A DNA stretch of 64,000 nt from Amborella trichopoda (lineage: Eukaryota; Streptophyta; Magnoliopsida; Amborellales; Amborellaceae), in contig NW_006499603.1 in NCBI RefSeq assembly GCF_000471905.2, positions 4,546,889-4,610,888 on the forward strand, read 5' to 3'. The position numbers and the translations under genes were made by a program. The notes below the pieces were generated by a model that saw nothing but the letters and a program-made list of their open reading frames with translations, was not told the origin of the DNA and searched no databases. Positions 1-11,639 of this stretch are shown here, one piece after another. Each line of letters opens with the position of its first letter. The first letter of the stretch is position 1.

Positions 1-540
1 AAATTTTAGGATTGTTACAATGCCCGTCTTTCATTTTTACCCATGGTGTTCCCTTATCCAGGTACAAACCATGCCTGTTATTTTTTATTTTTGTGTGAAT
101 GCGTGTTTAGGGTCATGGCTTCGAGACCTGTGTGAAGCCTTTTAAAGTCATGCGGCCAGGACGTGTACTATAGTTTATTAGTTGGACCATAGTTGAGATG
201 GATGGCAGTCTGTTGAGGCCATAGAGTGAGTATAATGGTGGTTTTGACTCACTTTGGGGAGATAACACGAGGCTACCTATGAGAGACGGATGATGTACGT
301 GTGGAAGGTGAAAAAGTGGTGACCCACTAGCTTACGATGAGTATCGATAGCGGGATGGCTCGCTATTTTGTGAGCATGGGTGAGACTCACTAGGGAATGA
401 TGAATAGTAATGGAGGAAGATGGATTCACTGGGGAGGTGCTGAAGGTGGTGTGCACACACGAATGGGTCGGTTAGGGAAGACGTGCATGAAGATGCACGT
501 AAAGGTGGTGTGCGCATATGTGAGGGCATGTTGAAGGTCA

Positions 541-800
541 TGCCTCCGGGACCAGTGCAAAATAGTTTATCGTCATGCGGCCAGGAGGTGCACTATGGTT
601 TAAGGTCATATAGCTTGAACGGTGGTTATGCAGTTTAAAGTCATGCAACTAGGACCATGCAGTTTAAGGTCGTGCAACTAGACCTCCGCTACAATTTAAG
701 TCATATAGTTTGGACCATACAGTCTAGGGTCGTGCACCTAGACCATGGCTATGCAGTTTAATGTCATGTAGCACGAACCATTGTGTGGGTCGTCGTGTAA
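541..800. repeat. About 30-bp interspersed tandem repeat, block 1
   Basis: Units of about 29-33 bp carry the cores TTTAAGGTCATGCAACTAGG, TAAGGTCGTGCAACTAGACC and GGTCATATAGTTTGGACC, joined end to end. The same family recurs at 1140-1560, 15690-16100, 27720-28100 and, reversed, 59560-59860, always at the same place in the antisense region. Confidence 0.85.
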
Positions 801-839
801 GTAAAGCCCTGTGGGGGGATGGAGACAGTGGCTCCGTGA

Positions 840-1135
840 GAAGCGGACTCACCGGGGATTAATGGGGTAAATATGACTCCATGGTGATAATGAGTAATGG
901 TATGCATGTAACTCTACTAAGAATGGCAGACTGGAGCATAGATGTAACCCCACTAGTGATTGAAGAGATAAGAATGACCCTAACTCCAGAGGGGATAATG
1001 GGCTGCAATACGGATGTGACTCCTATTGGGGATGAAGGATGGCCTACATGTAGCTCCACTGGGAATGACAGTCCGGAGCACGGGTGTAACCCCACCGAGG
1101 ATAGTGATAGAATACACCAGGCGGAGAGGTGCGTC
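840..1135 (+). repeat. Degenerate repeats with a PBS-like core (Tat-1)
   Basis: At least six copies of a core close to GACTCCACTGGGGAT are spaced about 35-60 bp apart on the plus strand. The core resembles the primer-binding site of these elements (TTGGCGACTCCACTGGG) but lies on the opposite strand, inside the antisense region. Related blocks are at 16140-16530, 28130-28550 and, reversed, 59230-59510. Confidence 0.7.
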
Positions 1136-1139
1136 TATT

Positions 1140-1560
1140 TGACAATTTAAAGTCATGCGTATGAGCTGTTTGTCGCACTATTTGACGTCTTTCTACAGGG
1201 ACGTGCATTATAATTTTAAGGTCTTGTAGCTTGGACCATGGCTATGAGTTTAAAGTCATGCGACTAGGACCATGCAGTTTAAGGTCGTACAACTAGACCT
1301 CCGCTACAGTTTAGGGTCATATAATTTGGACCGTAGTTGTGTAATTTAAAGTCATGCAACTAGGACCATGTAGTTTAAAGTCGTGCAACTAGACGTCCGC
1401 TACAGTTTAAGGTCACATAGTTTGGACCATAGCTGTGCAGATTAAAGTCATGCAGCTAAGACCATGCAGTTTAAGGTCGTACAACTAGACCTTTGCTACA
1501 GTTTAGGGTCATACAGTTTGGACCATGTAGTTAGGATTGTGCACCTAGACCGTTTAGGCG
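1140..1560. repeat. About 30-bp interspersed tandem repeat, block 2
   Basis: This is the same family as 541-800, here three rounds of a roughly 100-bp super-unit made of the ACTAGGACCATG, ACTAGACCTCCGCTAC and TAGTTTGGACCAT variants. Confidence 0.85.
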
Positions 1561-1734
1561 GTAAGGGAATGTGACTCATGGGGAACAAAGTCGTGAATGA
1601 AGACTTGGCTCCCTAAGGATATGATGGCTGTGGTGCAGGGAATGGATTCCCTGGGGACGCAGAACAATGGTCCAGATGAGAGTGTCATAGCATCCGCACG
1701 GCATTAGGTTTTGAACGATGCACGTGGCGTTAGG

Positions 1735-1995
1735 CCCTTGATGAAGCGTATGATGATAGCACTTGGTGAAGCACACGGCGATAGCTACTTTAGTGAAGCA
1801 CGTGATGATAGCTACTTTAGTGAAGTACCTGGCGATAGCACTTGGTGAAGTGCACGATGATAGCTACTTTAGTGAAGCAGGTAGCGATAACACTTGGTGA
1901 AGAGCATGATGATAGCTTATGGTGAAGCGCACGGTGATATACTTAGTAACGCGCATGGTGATAGTCTTTTGGTGACGCGTGTAGCGTTATCATCA
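1735..1995. repeat. 27-bp tandem repeat, about nine copies
   Basis: Imperfect units of about 27 bp contain GATGATAGCTACTTTAGTGA or GCGATAGCACTTGGTGA. They are found only in the Tat-1 copy of the antisense region, upstream of its TATA-type site, so this is a local expansion. Confidence 0.75.
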
Positions 1996-2148
1996 AAGGG
2001 ACGCATGACAGTAGGTTCTTGAGGCACAGGCAGCAACGACTCACATTCGGGCCTCGAGCTTCACCCGCTCTAGGGACGTATCGCCGTTTGAAGACGAGGA
2101 CTAGGGCATCATTTCAAGCTTATGAGGGGAAATTTGTGTAACTTCTGT

Positions 2149-2195
2149 TTATGAAAGGGGGTAAAACCCCATTTTACTGTTTTACCTTAGGTAAA
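2149..2195 (+). promoter_or_regulatory. Antisense promoter of Tat-1, degenerate TATA plus two inverted repeats
   Basis: The TATA position is changed here (TTTATGAAAGGGGG), but the following GGGGTAAAACCCC inverted repeat and the perfect TTTACC-TTA-GGTAAA palindrome at 2181-2195 are kept. Copies in Tat-2, Tat-3 and Tat-7 have TATATAAGG at this place. Confidence 0.6.
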
Positions 2196-3626
2196 CCAGT
2201 GAAGAGAGTTTTAGAGCGAGAGAGGACTCCGGTGAGAAACCTCTGTTCGGGCCATAGTGCACAGGCATTCAGCAGCTTTCCGGTGAACTTCAGCAAATTG
2301 CGAACCTTCGCAGAGTGTTTGCGAATGTTTTCAGAGAGTGCCGAGACTTCTTGAGCAGGGAACATGGAGTTTCTTAGGGCTTTACCGAGACTCAAGCATA
2401 ACTGCGAGGGTCGCAGTGGTACTCTACCAGAGTTTCAGGGCTTTTGTGGGAGTAGAAGAGGATGAACCAAGGGTTACCGTCTACTTCTAGGAGTCCTTAG
2501 TGATTTTTCGATAATTCTGTGGTCACCGGCAGGTTGCAGAGGCCTCGAGGCACCAGGGAGGAAAGCAGGGACTGCTAGTACTTGCCCAGGGATTTTCAGT
2601 GACTTTCTGACGTCTTCACGATTGCTGTCAGGCAAAACGGAGGTTGAACAGTGGTTCTGCCAGAAGTTCAATGATTTTTTGGCGAGTAGAGGAGTGCGAA
2701 GAAGGGGGAAGGAAACCCGCAGGATCAAAGGGGAGCTTCCATAGGAATTTCGATGGTTTCTCGATATTTTTGACCATCGGTAAGGGGAAAGAATAGAAGG
2801 GGGTCCCCAGTGGATGGAGAAGTGTTTCCGACTAGAAGACGAAACGCCGGTAGGTGCCTGAAGGGTCGCAAACCTGTAACGGTCAGGGAGGCGAAGGGCC
2901 GTGAGACAATTGACCGTCATCGAGGGGGAAACTGAATAGGTGAGACAGTTAATGCCCCTTGAGAATTGGGGACAGTGGGAACCGGGCCACGACAAGGGCA
3001 TGCGTGACATTAAGTCGCATGCAGGCTGTGCACAACGATAGCCACGCTCGGGAGTATACCGCTCGCCGCAATAGTCGCCCGTGGCGTTGGACTACTAGCG
3101 AGAATAAAAGCGCGCGACATTGAGTTGCGCACGGCGATGGTCACGCACAGTGTTAGGCTACATGCGGCGATGGCCATGGATGGCGGTGCCTTGTGGGGGT
3201 TAAGAGTGATGGAAAATGAGAAGGCCCATCCACTATTGTCTGTTAGAAGCCAAGTCCTCTAACACAATAGTGAAGTCCATGTTGTCTTGAGGAAGGGCCT
3301 CCATCATAGGCCAGCTCCTTTCTAAGGAAGTTCGCTTTGTATGTCTGATAGACTCTATCAGAGTACTTCTTCCCTCTATTGGAAACCAGCCGTACTTTGT
3401 CAGATGAATTGAAGCTGACTCGAAAATGGTTGTTCCTTCTCAGCAACAAGAGCAACACTTCAACGTGAACATCCTCTTTTTCTCTTAAGCAAGAGCAGCT
3501 GTTGATCCTATATCTGTAACCTCCCTGATAATGGGATTTTGCAATAAAAGAAATGAATTTCTTTTGAGTTGGGCTGCTATTTTTCTTTTCCATTTCTTTC
3601 TGCTTGTACTACATTTGAAGAGCACA

Positions 3627-4830
3627 TCAGGAATAATACTTCTTTAAGTATCGCCCATTGATATGGGGCATTTCCTCTTCTCCATCAGAGTTTGCCAGTA
3701 TATAGGCCTCATTTGGTGTGACCTTTTTTATTATGAAGGGACCTTCCCACTCAGGTTTGAACTTTCCCTTGCGACGTCCATCCATAACAATCGGTCTCTT
3801 GACCGTTAAGACTAGATCCCCACGAATGAATGAGCGAATCTTGACAGACTTGTCAAAGGCTCTCTTCATTCTCCCCTGATTGAGTTCAAGGTTTTGCTGA
3901 GCCTCTAGCCTCTTTTCATCAAGAGCATCCAACTCCTGATAACAGAGCTTGACCATCTCATCTTCAGTTAGTCCCTGATGTATAGCGACACGGAGTGAGG
4001 GTATTTGAACCTCGAGGTAAAATTGCATCTCCTCCATAGACTAGGGAATAAGGAGTAGAGTTTGTAGCATTCCAAGTGATGGCTCAATAAGCCGATAGAG
4101 CTTCAGGCAGCCTCTCATGCTAATTCTTCTTTGACTTCGAAACTGACTTCCTGAGCAGCCCGCACAAGGTTTTGTTGAATGCCTCAGCTAAGCCATTAGC
4201 TCAAGGGTGGTACATGGTCGAGTACTTCCACTCAAAATCAAACTGGTTAACTAAGTGATCAATGTGATGGCTTCTGAACTGAGGGCCATTATCAGAGATT
4301 ATTCTGTATGGAACCCCGAATTGGTATATGACGTGGTGACAAACGAAGTTGGCCACAGTGGTCCCTGGAACCTACTTGAGAGGGATCACTTTAGCTCACT
4401 TGGAAAAGTAATCTGTCGCTGCTAGGATGAAGGCATGACTCAAGGCGAAAGGAAGGTTGATGGGCCACTAGGAAAAGGGCCATGATGTCACTGTAGGATG
4501 GAGAGGCTCTAGGGGTTGATGAATGAGGCTTGAGTGCATTTGGCAAACCTGTGATCTTTTAGCATAGTTTTGAGCATCATCCACCATTGAAGGCCAGTAA
4601 TACTCGAGCCTGCGTATGCGCTCATAGAGCTTAGGGTCTGATTGTTGTAGCCCGTAGATACCTGAATGCACTTCTTCCAGTACTTTATCCGCTTCTCGTG
4701 CATCGACGCATCTGAGGAGAATTCTATCAAATGATCGGCGAAAGAGAACATCCCCATCGAGAAGGGTGTACTTGGTAGACATCCGTTGTATACCGTTGCA
4801 TTCCACCCGCTCCGCAGGCAAACCGCCTTC
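3627..4830 (-). pseudogene. Tat-1 integrase fossil
   Basis: The integrase part of the Ty3/gypsy polyprotein inserts element cDNA into chromosomes. The N-terminal zinc-binding part is at about 4830-4470 (residues RIRRLEYYWPSM and a C-x-M-H type end), the catalytic core remnant at about 4470-4040, and the C-terminal part at 4037-3627 (LDALDEKRLEAQQNLELNQG, then a GDLVL...KPEWEGPFII segment ending NGRYLKKYY). It is the last pol domain, followed by the antisense region. The same domain is seen in Tat-2 (18640-19660) and Tat-5 (49276-50140). The gene is broken in many places. Confidence 0.85.
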
Positions 4831-6049
4831 CTTGCTTTATGAAGTTCATGATAGGCTCCCTCCAGTCTTTCACTTGTTCGACCTCTGCACATATTGGGTC
4901 GAAGAATTCTGGCTCCTGCTTCTTAGCCTTGGATTCTTCACCTAGGGACATTTTTTGTTCTTCCTTAATGACATCCTTGGCTGCAACGAGTTCTCCAAAT
5001 GGATAAGGCGGGCATTCGGGGAAGACATCTCTCTCATCATTTGCATCAAATTCGGTTCTCAAGTCAACATGTCTCCATTCTGCTACTTAGACAGGCGTGG
5101 GCCCTGGTGAGGACAGTTGAATGGTGGCCCCAAGCTTTGAGAGCACATCGTCCTGTGAGTTTAGCCTTCTAAAACTATGACTTAGGGAGAAATCGTCGAA
5201 TTGGGCCATATAAGATTTGGACGTTTCATGATAAGGCTTTAGAGTATCCTTCCTTACGTCATAAATCCCCTTAAGCTATCGGATGACCAGTTCAGAGTCG
5301 CCGAAGATATTCAGCTGCCCCAGGTTTAGCTCTCGAGCAATCTCCAATTCGATTATGAGGTCTTGGTATTCAGCTTCATTATGAGAAAATGCATCTGCGA
5401 GTTAGAAGGATAGAGGAATTAGGCCACCATCGGGAGTCAGGAACATGACTTCGGCACCCCCTCTATCAGACTGGAATGCTCCATCGAAGTACATCTCCCA
5501 CGGCCGAGTTAATACTGTACAAAAAACTTCTTCATCTTGGAAATCACTTGATAGGGGAGATTTCGAAGGGACTGGGTGAGTTGCGAGAAAGTATGTTAAA
5601 GCTTGAACTTTGACGGCTTCCTGTGGTACATACGTGATGTCGAACTCCATCAGCAATAATGCCCACTTGTCCAAACGTCCTGACGGCATGGTCGGGTCAT
5701 AAGGAACTTGACCGAGTCTGACTTTGAAATTAGCTTGAGTTTATGACCGAACAAGTAATGGCAGAGCTTCTGTACAGCAAAGATCAAGGCTAAGCATATC
5801 TTCTCGATGTGAGGGTAATTCTTCTCAGCCCCTGCATCATGCGGCTGAGATAATAGAGTGATGTTTCTTTTCCCCCATCATTGTTCTACGCTAGGAGTGC
5901 CCCAAGTGACTCATCAAGAGCGGTCACGTTTAGGATGAGAGGCCTTCCTAACATCGGCATGGAGAGTATCGGAGGATTCAACAAGTACTGCTTGATATCA
6001 TTAAGTGCAGCTTGGCTTGCATCATCCGATATGAAGGGAGTGTCCTTCT
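4831..6049 (-). pseudogene. Tat-1 RNase H and second (plant-type) RNase H fossil
   Basis: Two RNase H-like domains follow the reverse transcriptase. The first spans about 6049-5600 and ends with the KWALLLMEFDITYVPQ segment. The second starts at WEMYFDGAFQSD near 5500 and runs to about 5070, followed by an acidic linker. RNase H removes the RNA strand during cDNA synthesis; a second copy is the accepted signature of Tat-lineage gypsy elements. The parallel part of Tat-2 is in one open frame at 19659-21158. Broken copy. Confidence 0.8.
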
Positions 6050-6900
6050 TCAGGAGGTGTGAAAAGGGCCTACATCATCCTGAGAGGTTTGAGAAGAGCA
6101 TTCGAATGTAAGCCAGCTGCCCTTGGAGAGATCAAAGCTCACGTAGGTTGTAGGTGGTGGCATGTCTTGGATCGCCTTGATTTTGACTGGCTCAATCTCC
6201 AGCCCACGATACCTCATGATGAACCCTAAGAACTTTCCTGAGTGTACACTGAAGGTGGATTTCAAGGGGTTCATCTTGAGTTGATGACACCGCAGCCGCT
6301 CAAATACCTTCTCAAGGTCCTTCATGTGAGCGTCCTTTGTTTTGGACTTCACCACCAAGTCATCCACATAGCACTCGACCTTCATGTGCATGATGTCCTT
6401 GAAGATGGTCATCATGGCTCGCTGGTACGTGGCACCAACATTCTTTAACCTGAAAGGCATCACAGTGTAGCAAAAGACACCTCTTGGGATCAAGAATGCA
6501 GTGGCCTCTTCCATCTTGATCTGATTATAACTAGAATATCCATCCATGAAGGAAAAGATCTGGCAATGAGCTGTGGAATCAACAAGCATCTCGGTGAATG
6601 GTAGGGGGAAGTCGTCCTTTGGGTAGGCAGTGTTCATGTCATGAAGTTAATACAGACCCTGATTTGGGCATTTTTCATCTTGACTGAGACAAAATTTGCC
6701 AGCCATCTTGGGTATTTGGGTTCAATATGAATCCAGCTTGCCTGAGCTTGTTCACCTCAGCATCGATCTGCATCTCGAGGTAGGGTCTAAACCTTCTTGA
6801 TTTCTGCTTCATGAGCTTGATGGAATATCGAGATGATGGATAGCGATTTGAGGGTCTAGACTGGGCATCTCATGATAATGCCAAGCAAAGACATCCCGAT
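6050..6900 (-). pseudogene. Tat-1 reverse transcriptase fossil
   Basis: This is the palm and fingers of a Ty3/gypsy reverse transcriptase. The minus-strand translation shows FSFMDGYSSYNQI (first catalytic aspartate region), FCYTVMPFRLKNVGATYQRA and the catalytic box VECYVDDLVVKSK, followed by SGKFLGFIMRYRGLEIEP. The amino-terminal part continues weakly to about 6900. It would copy the element RNA into DNA in cytoplasmic virus-like particles. It is homologous to Tat-2 at 21159-21904. Broken copy. Confidence 0.9.
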
Positions 6901-8441
6901 TTGGTGGGAGGAGGGAAATATAATTTTCTTTCTCTTTTGGGGACATTTTTTCTGAGATGAAAGTTAACCTTAGGTCTCCCTCCTCCCCTAACTTTATCTC
7001 TTCAAGCTCGTTAGTCGTGGCCTAACCACCTTCTTCCCACTCTTTTGGAGCTTCTTACAACTCTTTGTCTGGGGATTTAGGATGATTCTTATCAATCTCG
7101 AGTGCTGAGACCCATGATCCTGACATTTCTGCTTTCGATGCAACCTGTTTAGAGTGTCAAAATCTGGGCACTACCGATCTACACATGTAAAAGAGATGGA
7201 AGAAGAGGGTGGAGAAGAAGAAGAAATGGAGTTAGAATGTTTTGGGCAGCTTTTTACATCGTATCTAGAATTGGACGTGTGCAGGGGCTATTTTAGGTCT
7301 TGCCCCGGCTCTGACCATTGGGAGATGCTTTTAATGTTGTCACTCGTATTGGACGAGTCCCGAGCAGTTGCTCCACTTGATTGGATGAAGGGATAAGGCG
7401 GGTTGCACCTGGGATGAAGTCTTGTAAGGTCGACAGTGGAGGAAGTGGCCTGAGAAATTCTTCCTCGACTGGTGGCTGAGGAATGTGGTTCCTTCGACGA
7501 GCCGACTTGGGTGCTCGTTTCCTTTTGGATCCCTTGAGATATGTTTGGTCTGTCCTATCGAGCTGATGAGTAGCCCTGGCTTAGTGGATTGCCTCACGCT
7601 TTAGGGACTTGTGCCTACTTCGTCCATGGTAGACTTCTCAGGACTGAGAAGTTGAGGGCTCTGAAGGGTCTAGTGCAGGCTCATAGGGGACCTATAGTGC
7701 AATGGCTTGGAAGCATTCTGGGAGAACAACACAGACAATGCGGCATTTCTATACCTTCTCTGTAGCTACAGCTTCGAACCCAGAGCATTCCTTCAACTCA
7801 CGGCCCCATACCTGGTGATATGGGCACCAGAGATTTTTCGTACCCTGGGTAAAACGCCTAGGTTGCTTGGCGAGCTTGGGAGTGATGAGGTCCTGTTGGA
7901 GCATCGCCTTGAAGAGGGTCTGTAGAGGGTCTAGCTCAGCGCTTCCCTGGGCTTGAGTCGGGAGGTCTTCTTGCACTAGTGGTGCAGGGGCTTGAGGGTG
8001 TCCTTCTAGGTTACTATGAACTTCTTGGTGTTGCTGCATCTTCTTTGCCAAGAGCTCATGGAAGCCAGTGCATTCGCTCAGATCATGGCCTCATATCAGA
8101 TGATATGAACACCAGAGGTTCTCAGTTTCAGGAGGCATGAACTTGGGCTGCCTTGTCGACTTCGACATGATGAGACCTTCTTCGAACATTACGGAGAATA
8201 GTGTACGAAGGACAGCGGGTACCTCGTCATCCTATTGGATTGTCATTATGTGGGAAGCCTTAGTTGCCCCAAATTCTTTCTTTAGCTCTTCGAGCTTTAT
8301 CTGGCCCTTGTTAATAAGGGCTTCAATAATGTATTTGAGCATACAACACCCTTGAGTGGTGTGGCCTACTCTCCTGTGATAGGCGCAGTACCTCTCATGT
8401 GTCCCCTGTCCAGCCTGCTCTAGGGATTGGACCTCTGGCAG
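6901..8441 (-). pseudogene. Tat-1 gag/pol spacer with zinc-type gag motifs
   Basis: This segment lies between the capsid part of gag and the reverse transcriptase. A zinc-knuckle-like stretch with CPYHQVWG is at about 7860-7830, and a second cysteine/histidine stretch is near 8400-8300. The 7150-7650 part matches Tat-2 22600-23120 and Tat-3 32250-32860 at DNA level and has a proline- and basic-rich translation. No protease motif was recognised in this copy. Confidence 0.65.
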
Positions 8442-9138
8442 CTAGATCAAGTTTTGCTCTAGTAGTAATAGAAGCAATGCAGGAACCCATTCCTTCTCAA
8501 AGGGGTACATCTTTTTCTGGTGCCGGATCCAGTAGTCACTTCGATTTATATTGTTAGGGGGAGGGACCTTGTTATAGGACTGCTGTTGCTTGCTTCCAGC
8601 CTGAGGTGTTGTCTGTGCCTTCGAGAGATCCAAGGTTTGAAAGGTGGCTTTCTTAGTGTCAGTCACGGTGATAGCCACCATAATCATCACTTTTTGCTGG
8701 TTGCCCCGATTATTGGAGCTATAATTGCGATTGCTCCGACTGTTTCCCAAGCTAGAGGGCTGCTGGTGAGATCCACCATGGCGCTTGGATAGACCTTTTA
8801 TGCGCACCGCTTTAGAGATGAGCTCTGAGATGAAGGGTGGATTAGAGGCCTCAACATGCAGAGCTATCTCGAGCAGCATATTTCGTATGCAGGTCTGAAC
8901 TGCTTCTCTTTCAGTCATAGGGAGGTTGTTTGCTCTCTCCATCGTGCGATGAACTTATCGATTGGCTCACCAGGGTCTTGATTCAGAGTGAGGAGCTCGA
9001 TGATTTCCACATTTTTTTGGACTTTATAGAAGCACTAGTAAAATAACTGCTCCATTTCTTGCCTTGTGTGCACCGAGCTTGGAGGTAGCTGAGCATACCA
9101 CTGGAAGGTTGGCCCTCCGAGAGTCTCGACGAACTGAC
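8442..9138 (-). pseudogene. Tat-1 gag (capsid part) fossil
   Basis: The minus strand reads a retrotransposon gag segment beginning near GGPTFQWYAQLPP and continuing to IRNMLLEIALHVEASNPPFISEL, then a basic, asparagine- and glutamine-rich stretch. Gag proteins build the virus-like particle. At 9138 the gag meets the first base of a plus-strand Tat LTR (Tat-4). The inferred upstream part of the same gag is at 40619-41839, across the nested insertions. Confidence 0.75.
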
Positions 9139-10450
9139 TATTTGAAGACATTTTTCAGCACTTTGGTCCCTGATGCGGAATAAAAGAGGAAGTCGGTCAA
9201 TAAAGCCTCGACAAACAGTGGAATTCCCAATAGTCTCAGAATTACCCCAGAACGGGTCAGAATCTTCCTAAGCACTCCAAAAGTCCACTTGCTAAGTTTC
9301 GTCGTAAATTCGACATGTCTAAGGTAGTGTAGACAAAGAAATAATTTCGAAAAAATCACCTTCTCACACCCTGAAACGGACCTCGTAATTAGAACTATAT
9401 TTTTGATGCGTCAAACAGCTGTGGGACCACCACCATTGGATCTAGCACGTTCGAAAACCCACATAGGTTAAGTTTCGGCTTAATCGGGCACTCTAGGAAA
9501 AGGTTATGGGCAAAAGACCAAAAAGGGGTAGTTCGCATACTATTCCCGTGTGCCCTTCCTACACCAAATCACCATTAAAGGTGACTGTTTTTGTAGCCTC
9601 AAGCAGTGACTTTTGGGGTCCATATATTACTTGTTTTGAGTAGGATCGCTCTCAAATTTTGTGAGCACATTCATCTTATCAAGACGAGCATTTTGATATG
9701 TGGCACGCCTCGTGATGATACCCGAGTAAGGAGAAAAACTAGAGATAATTTGAGGATTCGTGAAGATAGTTGCAAAAAATTCAGCAGCAGCACGCCTCAC
9801 TTGAGCGGCCAAATCAAGGCACTCGCGTACCTAATCGACACGAAACCAATTGCATTATATGCGTAAGGTCCGAGGCCATCTTTGGTACAAACCCTGCATA
9901 CGATGAATCGTTGGATTTCACACCCGGAGGCATCAAAGTTGCTGTAAATTCTTGCCGTCGGATTTCTAGATTCCGGCAAAAAACTCAAAACGATGAAATC
10001 TTCGTCCAGATATGAAATCAAGCTGCGTTTGTTGCAACATGACGGCATGCTCAGTGTGATTCAGTGAAGAAACCTAGGAAAAACATCAAGAAAAAAGCAC
10101 ACTATTGATCCGAAGTTTTCGTGATCTATGCAAATTTCGAGTCACATGATCGTAGTCTTAAAACACAATCCATGGCTTGAAGTTGGTATCAAATCGATCA
10201 TCTTGCCAAGCCCGACAAGAAAGCAATCATCTTTAGGCCAAATGCATGCCAGAGCAACCCCGAATCATCCATGAAAAATTACGCAAGTTCTAGAGCAGCA
10301 GCATGGACTGTTTTAGAATTTCATGTGTTGTTGGGCAAGGGCAAACAATCCTTTTGCACCCAATTTTAGATTTTTTTTTAATTCAATTAAATTATAATTA
10401 TCATCAATTTAGGTAGTTTTTGAGCACACACCCATGTTTGGGCCCAATTC

Positions 10451-10512
10451 TACAAGCATATGTTAAACACAATTATCATAAGACCCTTAATTCTTTTAGC
10501 TCATCAATAAAA
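10451..10512 (+). promoter_or_regulatory. Tat-4 LTR TATA position and polyadenylation signal
   Basis: The degenerate TATA site TACAAGCA is at 10451-10458 and AATAAAA at 10506-10512. By comparison with the other LTRs, this marks the R region. Confidence 0.5.
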
Positions 10513-10602
10513 TTTGAGAGTTTTTCATGTTCAAATTGTGGGTACGTCTTATAGAGAGAGAGGAGAGGGAAGAAAAGGACCAATACCCTTCGGTAAGGTA
10601 AT

Positions 10603-10799
10603 TTTCTCTCCTCCTTTTTTCTCTCTCATCGCTTCTCATTTTATCTCTCTTTTTCTCTCTCCTTATCTCATCTCTCTCTTTCTCTCTCTTCATCTCATCT
10701 CTCTTTCTCTCTCTCCTCCTCTCATCTCTCTCTTTCTCTCTTTTCATCTTTATCTCTCTCTCTCCTCTCATCTATATCTCACTCTCTCCCTCCATATCT
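10603..10799. repeat. CT-rich low-complexity tract of Tat-4
   Basis: Nearly continuous TCTCTC/TTTCTC sequence, equivalent to the purine tract seen in the minus-strand LTRs. It has no coding value. Confidence 0.95.
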
Positions 10800-11639
10800 A
10801 GATGATGAGACGACACTCCGTCTCGGGTTTCGAGGAACCTGGGACTTTAAGATCGCTCTCTTGGGAACCTCGCTCAGGAGCGAGGGCAGGTATACTAATC
10901 GATGAAAGAGGAATTTAAAGTAGGTTCGAGACTTACTCGAGCTGGCTTGCGTGGGTGCCCTCTTAGATCACAAAGAAAGCCCCCCAGTCATAGAATTGGT
11001 TCGGAATCTCCTCCCTTAGCCTGTAATCTCCTGTTTCTATAATCACACACACATGGTTAATTTACAAGACAAGTAGGTCAAGTGACCCCTCCTTGTCTTT
11101 AGTAGAATGCACATAGTCATGCACATTCAGAAGAAGAAAAAGGGGAAGAGAATAGATGAAAGAAGAAGAAAGAGATAGAATAGAGGAAAGGGGAAGATAA
11201 AGATTTCACTAGGTGGCTAGACTAATATAATAGCTGGACCAATAAGTTATTGACCTGTCGTGGTAGATGGATGGTGACGGTAACTAGATCGGCATAACGA
11301 CAATACTACTAGATGACAGAACGATCATTGACCAGCCTGGTACGATGGCTACCCTATCATGGGAATAAGCCAGGCATGGTGACTAAAATCAGTGCAACAA
11401 CATTACTGCTAGACGATGAGACTATCATGGCAGTGCTTAACTTAGCCTCTCTTGATCAAACAAGAGGGAAAGAAGAAGAAAAGAGAAAAGAAAGAGAGCG
11501 GGAAAGGCATGCGCAGTACTACCGATGTCGTGCATGTGAGAAAAAGAAAGGACTGAGAGAGAGAAAAAGAAGAAGAAAGGGGTAGTAAGAAAGAAGAGAA
11601 AAGGGGTAAGAAGAAAGAAGAAAGGGGAAGAAAAGAGAG

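Larger units (their letters stand above)
1..3600 (+). other. Antisense region of Tat-1 (between pol and 3' LTR)
   Basis: This region is shared with Tat-2 (14069-18640), Tat-3 (25927-30600) and, reversed, Tat-7 (57950-60596). Read on the plus strand, opposite to pol, it runs: T-rich start, 30-bp repeats, PBS-like repeats, a TATA-type promoter near 2150, then about 1 kb of GC-richer sequence (2200-3240), and a 3240-3600 segment that also occurs in Tat-2 at about 18000-18160. Tat elements are known to carry extra sequence here, sometimes with an antisense reading frame and promoter. No convincing protein is visible in this copy. Confidence 0.7.
1..9138 (-). mobile_element. Tat-1, outer Ty3/gypsy Tat element: gag-pol and antisense region (left part)
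   Basis: On the minus strand this stretch holds, in element order, gag (9138-8442), gag/pol spacer with zinc-type motifs (8441-6901), reverse transcriptase (6900-6050), RNase H and second RNase H (6049-4831), integrase (4830-3627), and the region between pol and the 3' LTR (3600-1). The domain order and the second, plant-type RNase H mark the Tat lineage of Ty3/gypsy. The 3' LTR lies beyond the left edge. I infer that the 5' part of the same element is at 40619-44846, separated by the nested Tat-2 and Tat-3. The coding part is heavily broken (many breaks), so this is an old, inactive copy. Confidence 0.85.
9139..10799 (+). mobile_element. Tat-4: plus-strand LTR fragment (U3, R, start of U5)
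   Basis: This starts with TATTTGAAGACATTTTTCAG, equivalent to the TGTTTGAAGAC start of the other Tat LTRs. It runs through the same U3 as 12700-14054, but inverted, and reaches the CT-rich tract. The LTR start is clean against Tat-1 gag. At about 10799 it meets the 3' end of the Tat-2 LTR tail to tail. No internal sequence accompanies it. Confidence 0.85.

Noticed and set aside
2474-3010. 178-residue minus-strand frame
   Set aside because: Same region of Tat-1 as above. The homologous part of the other elements lacks the frame.
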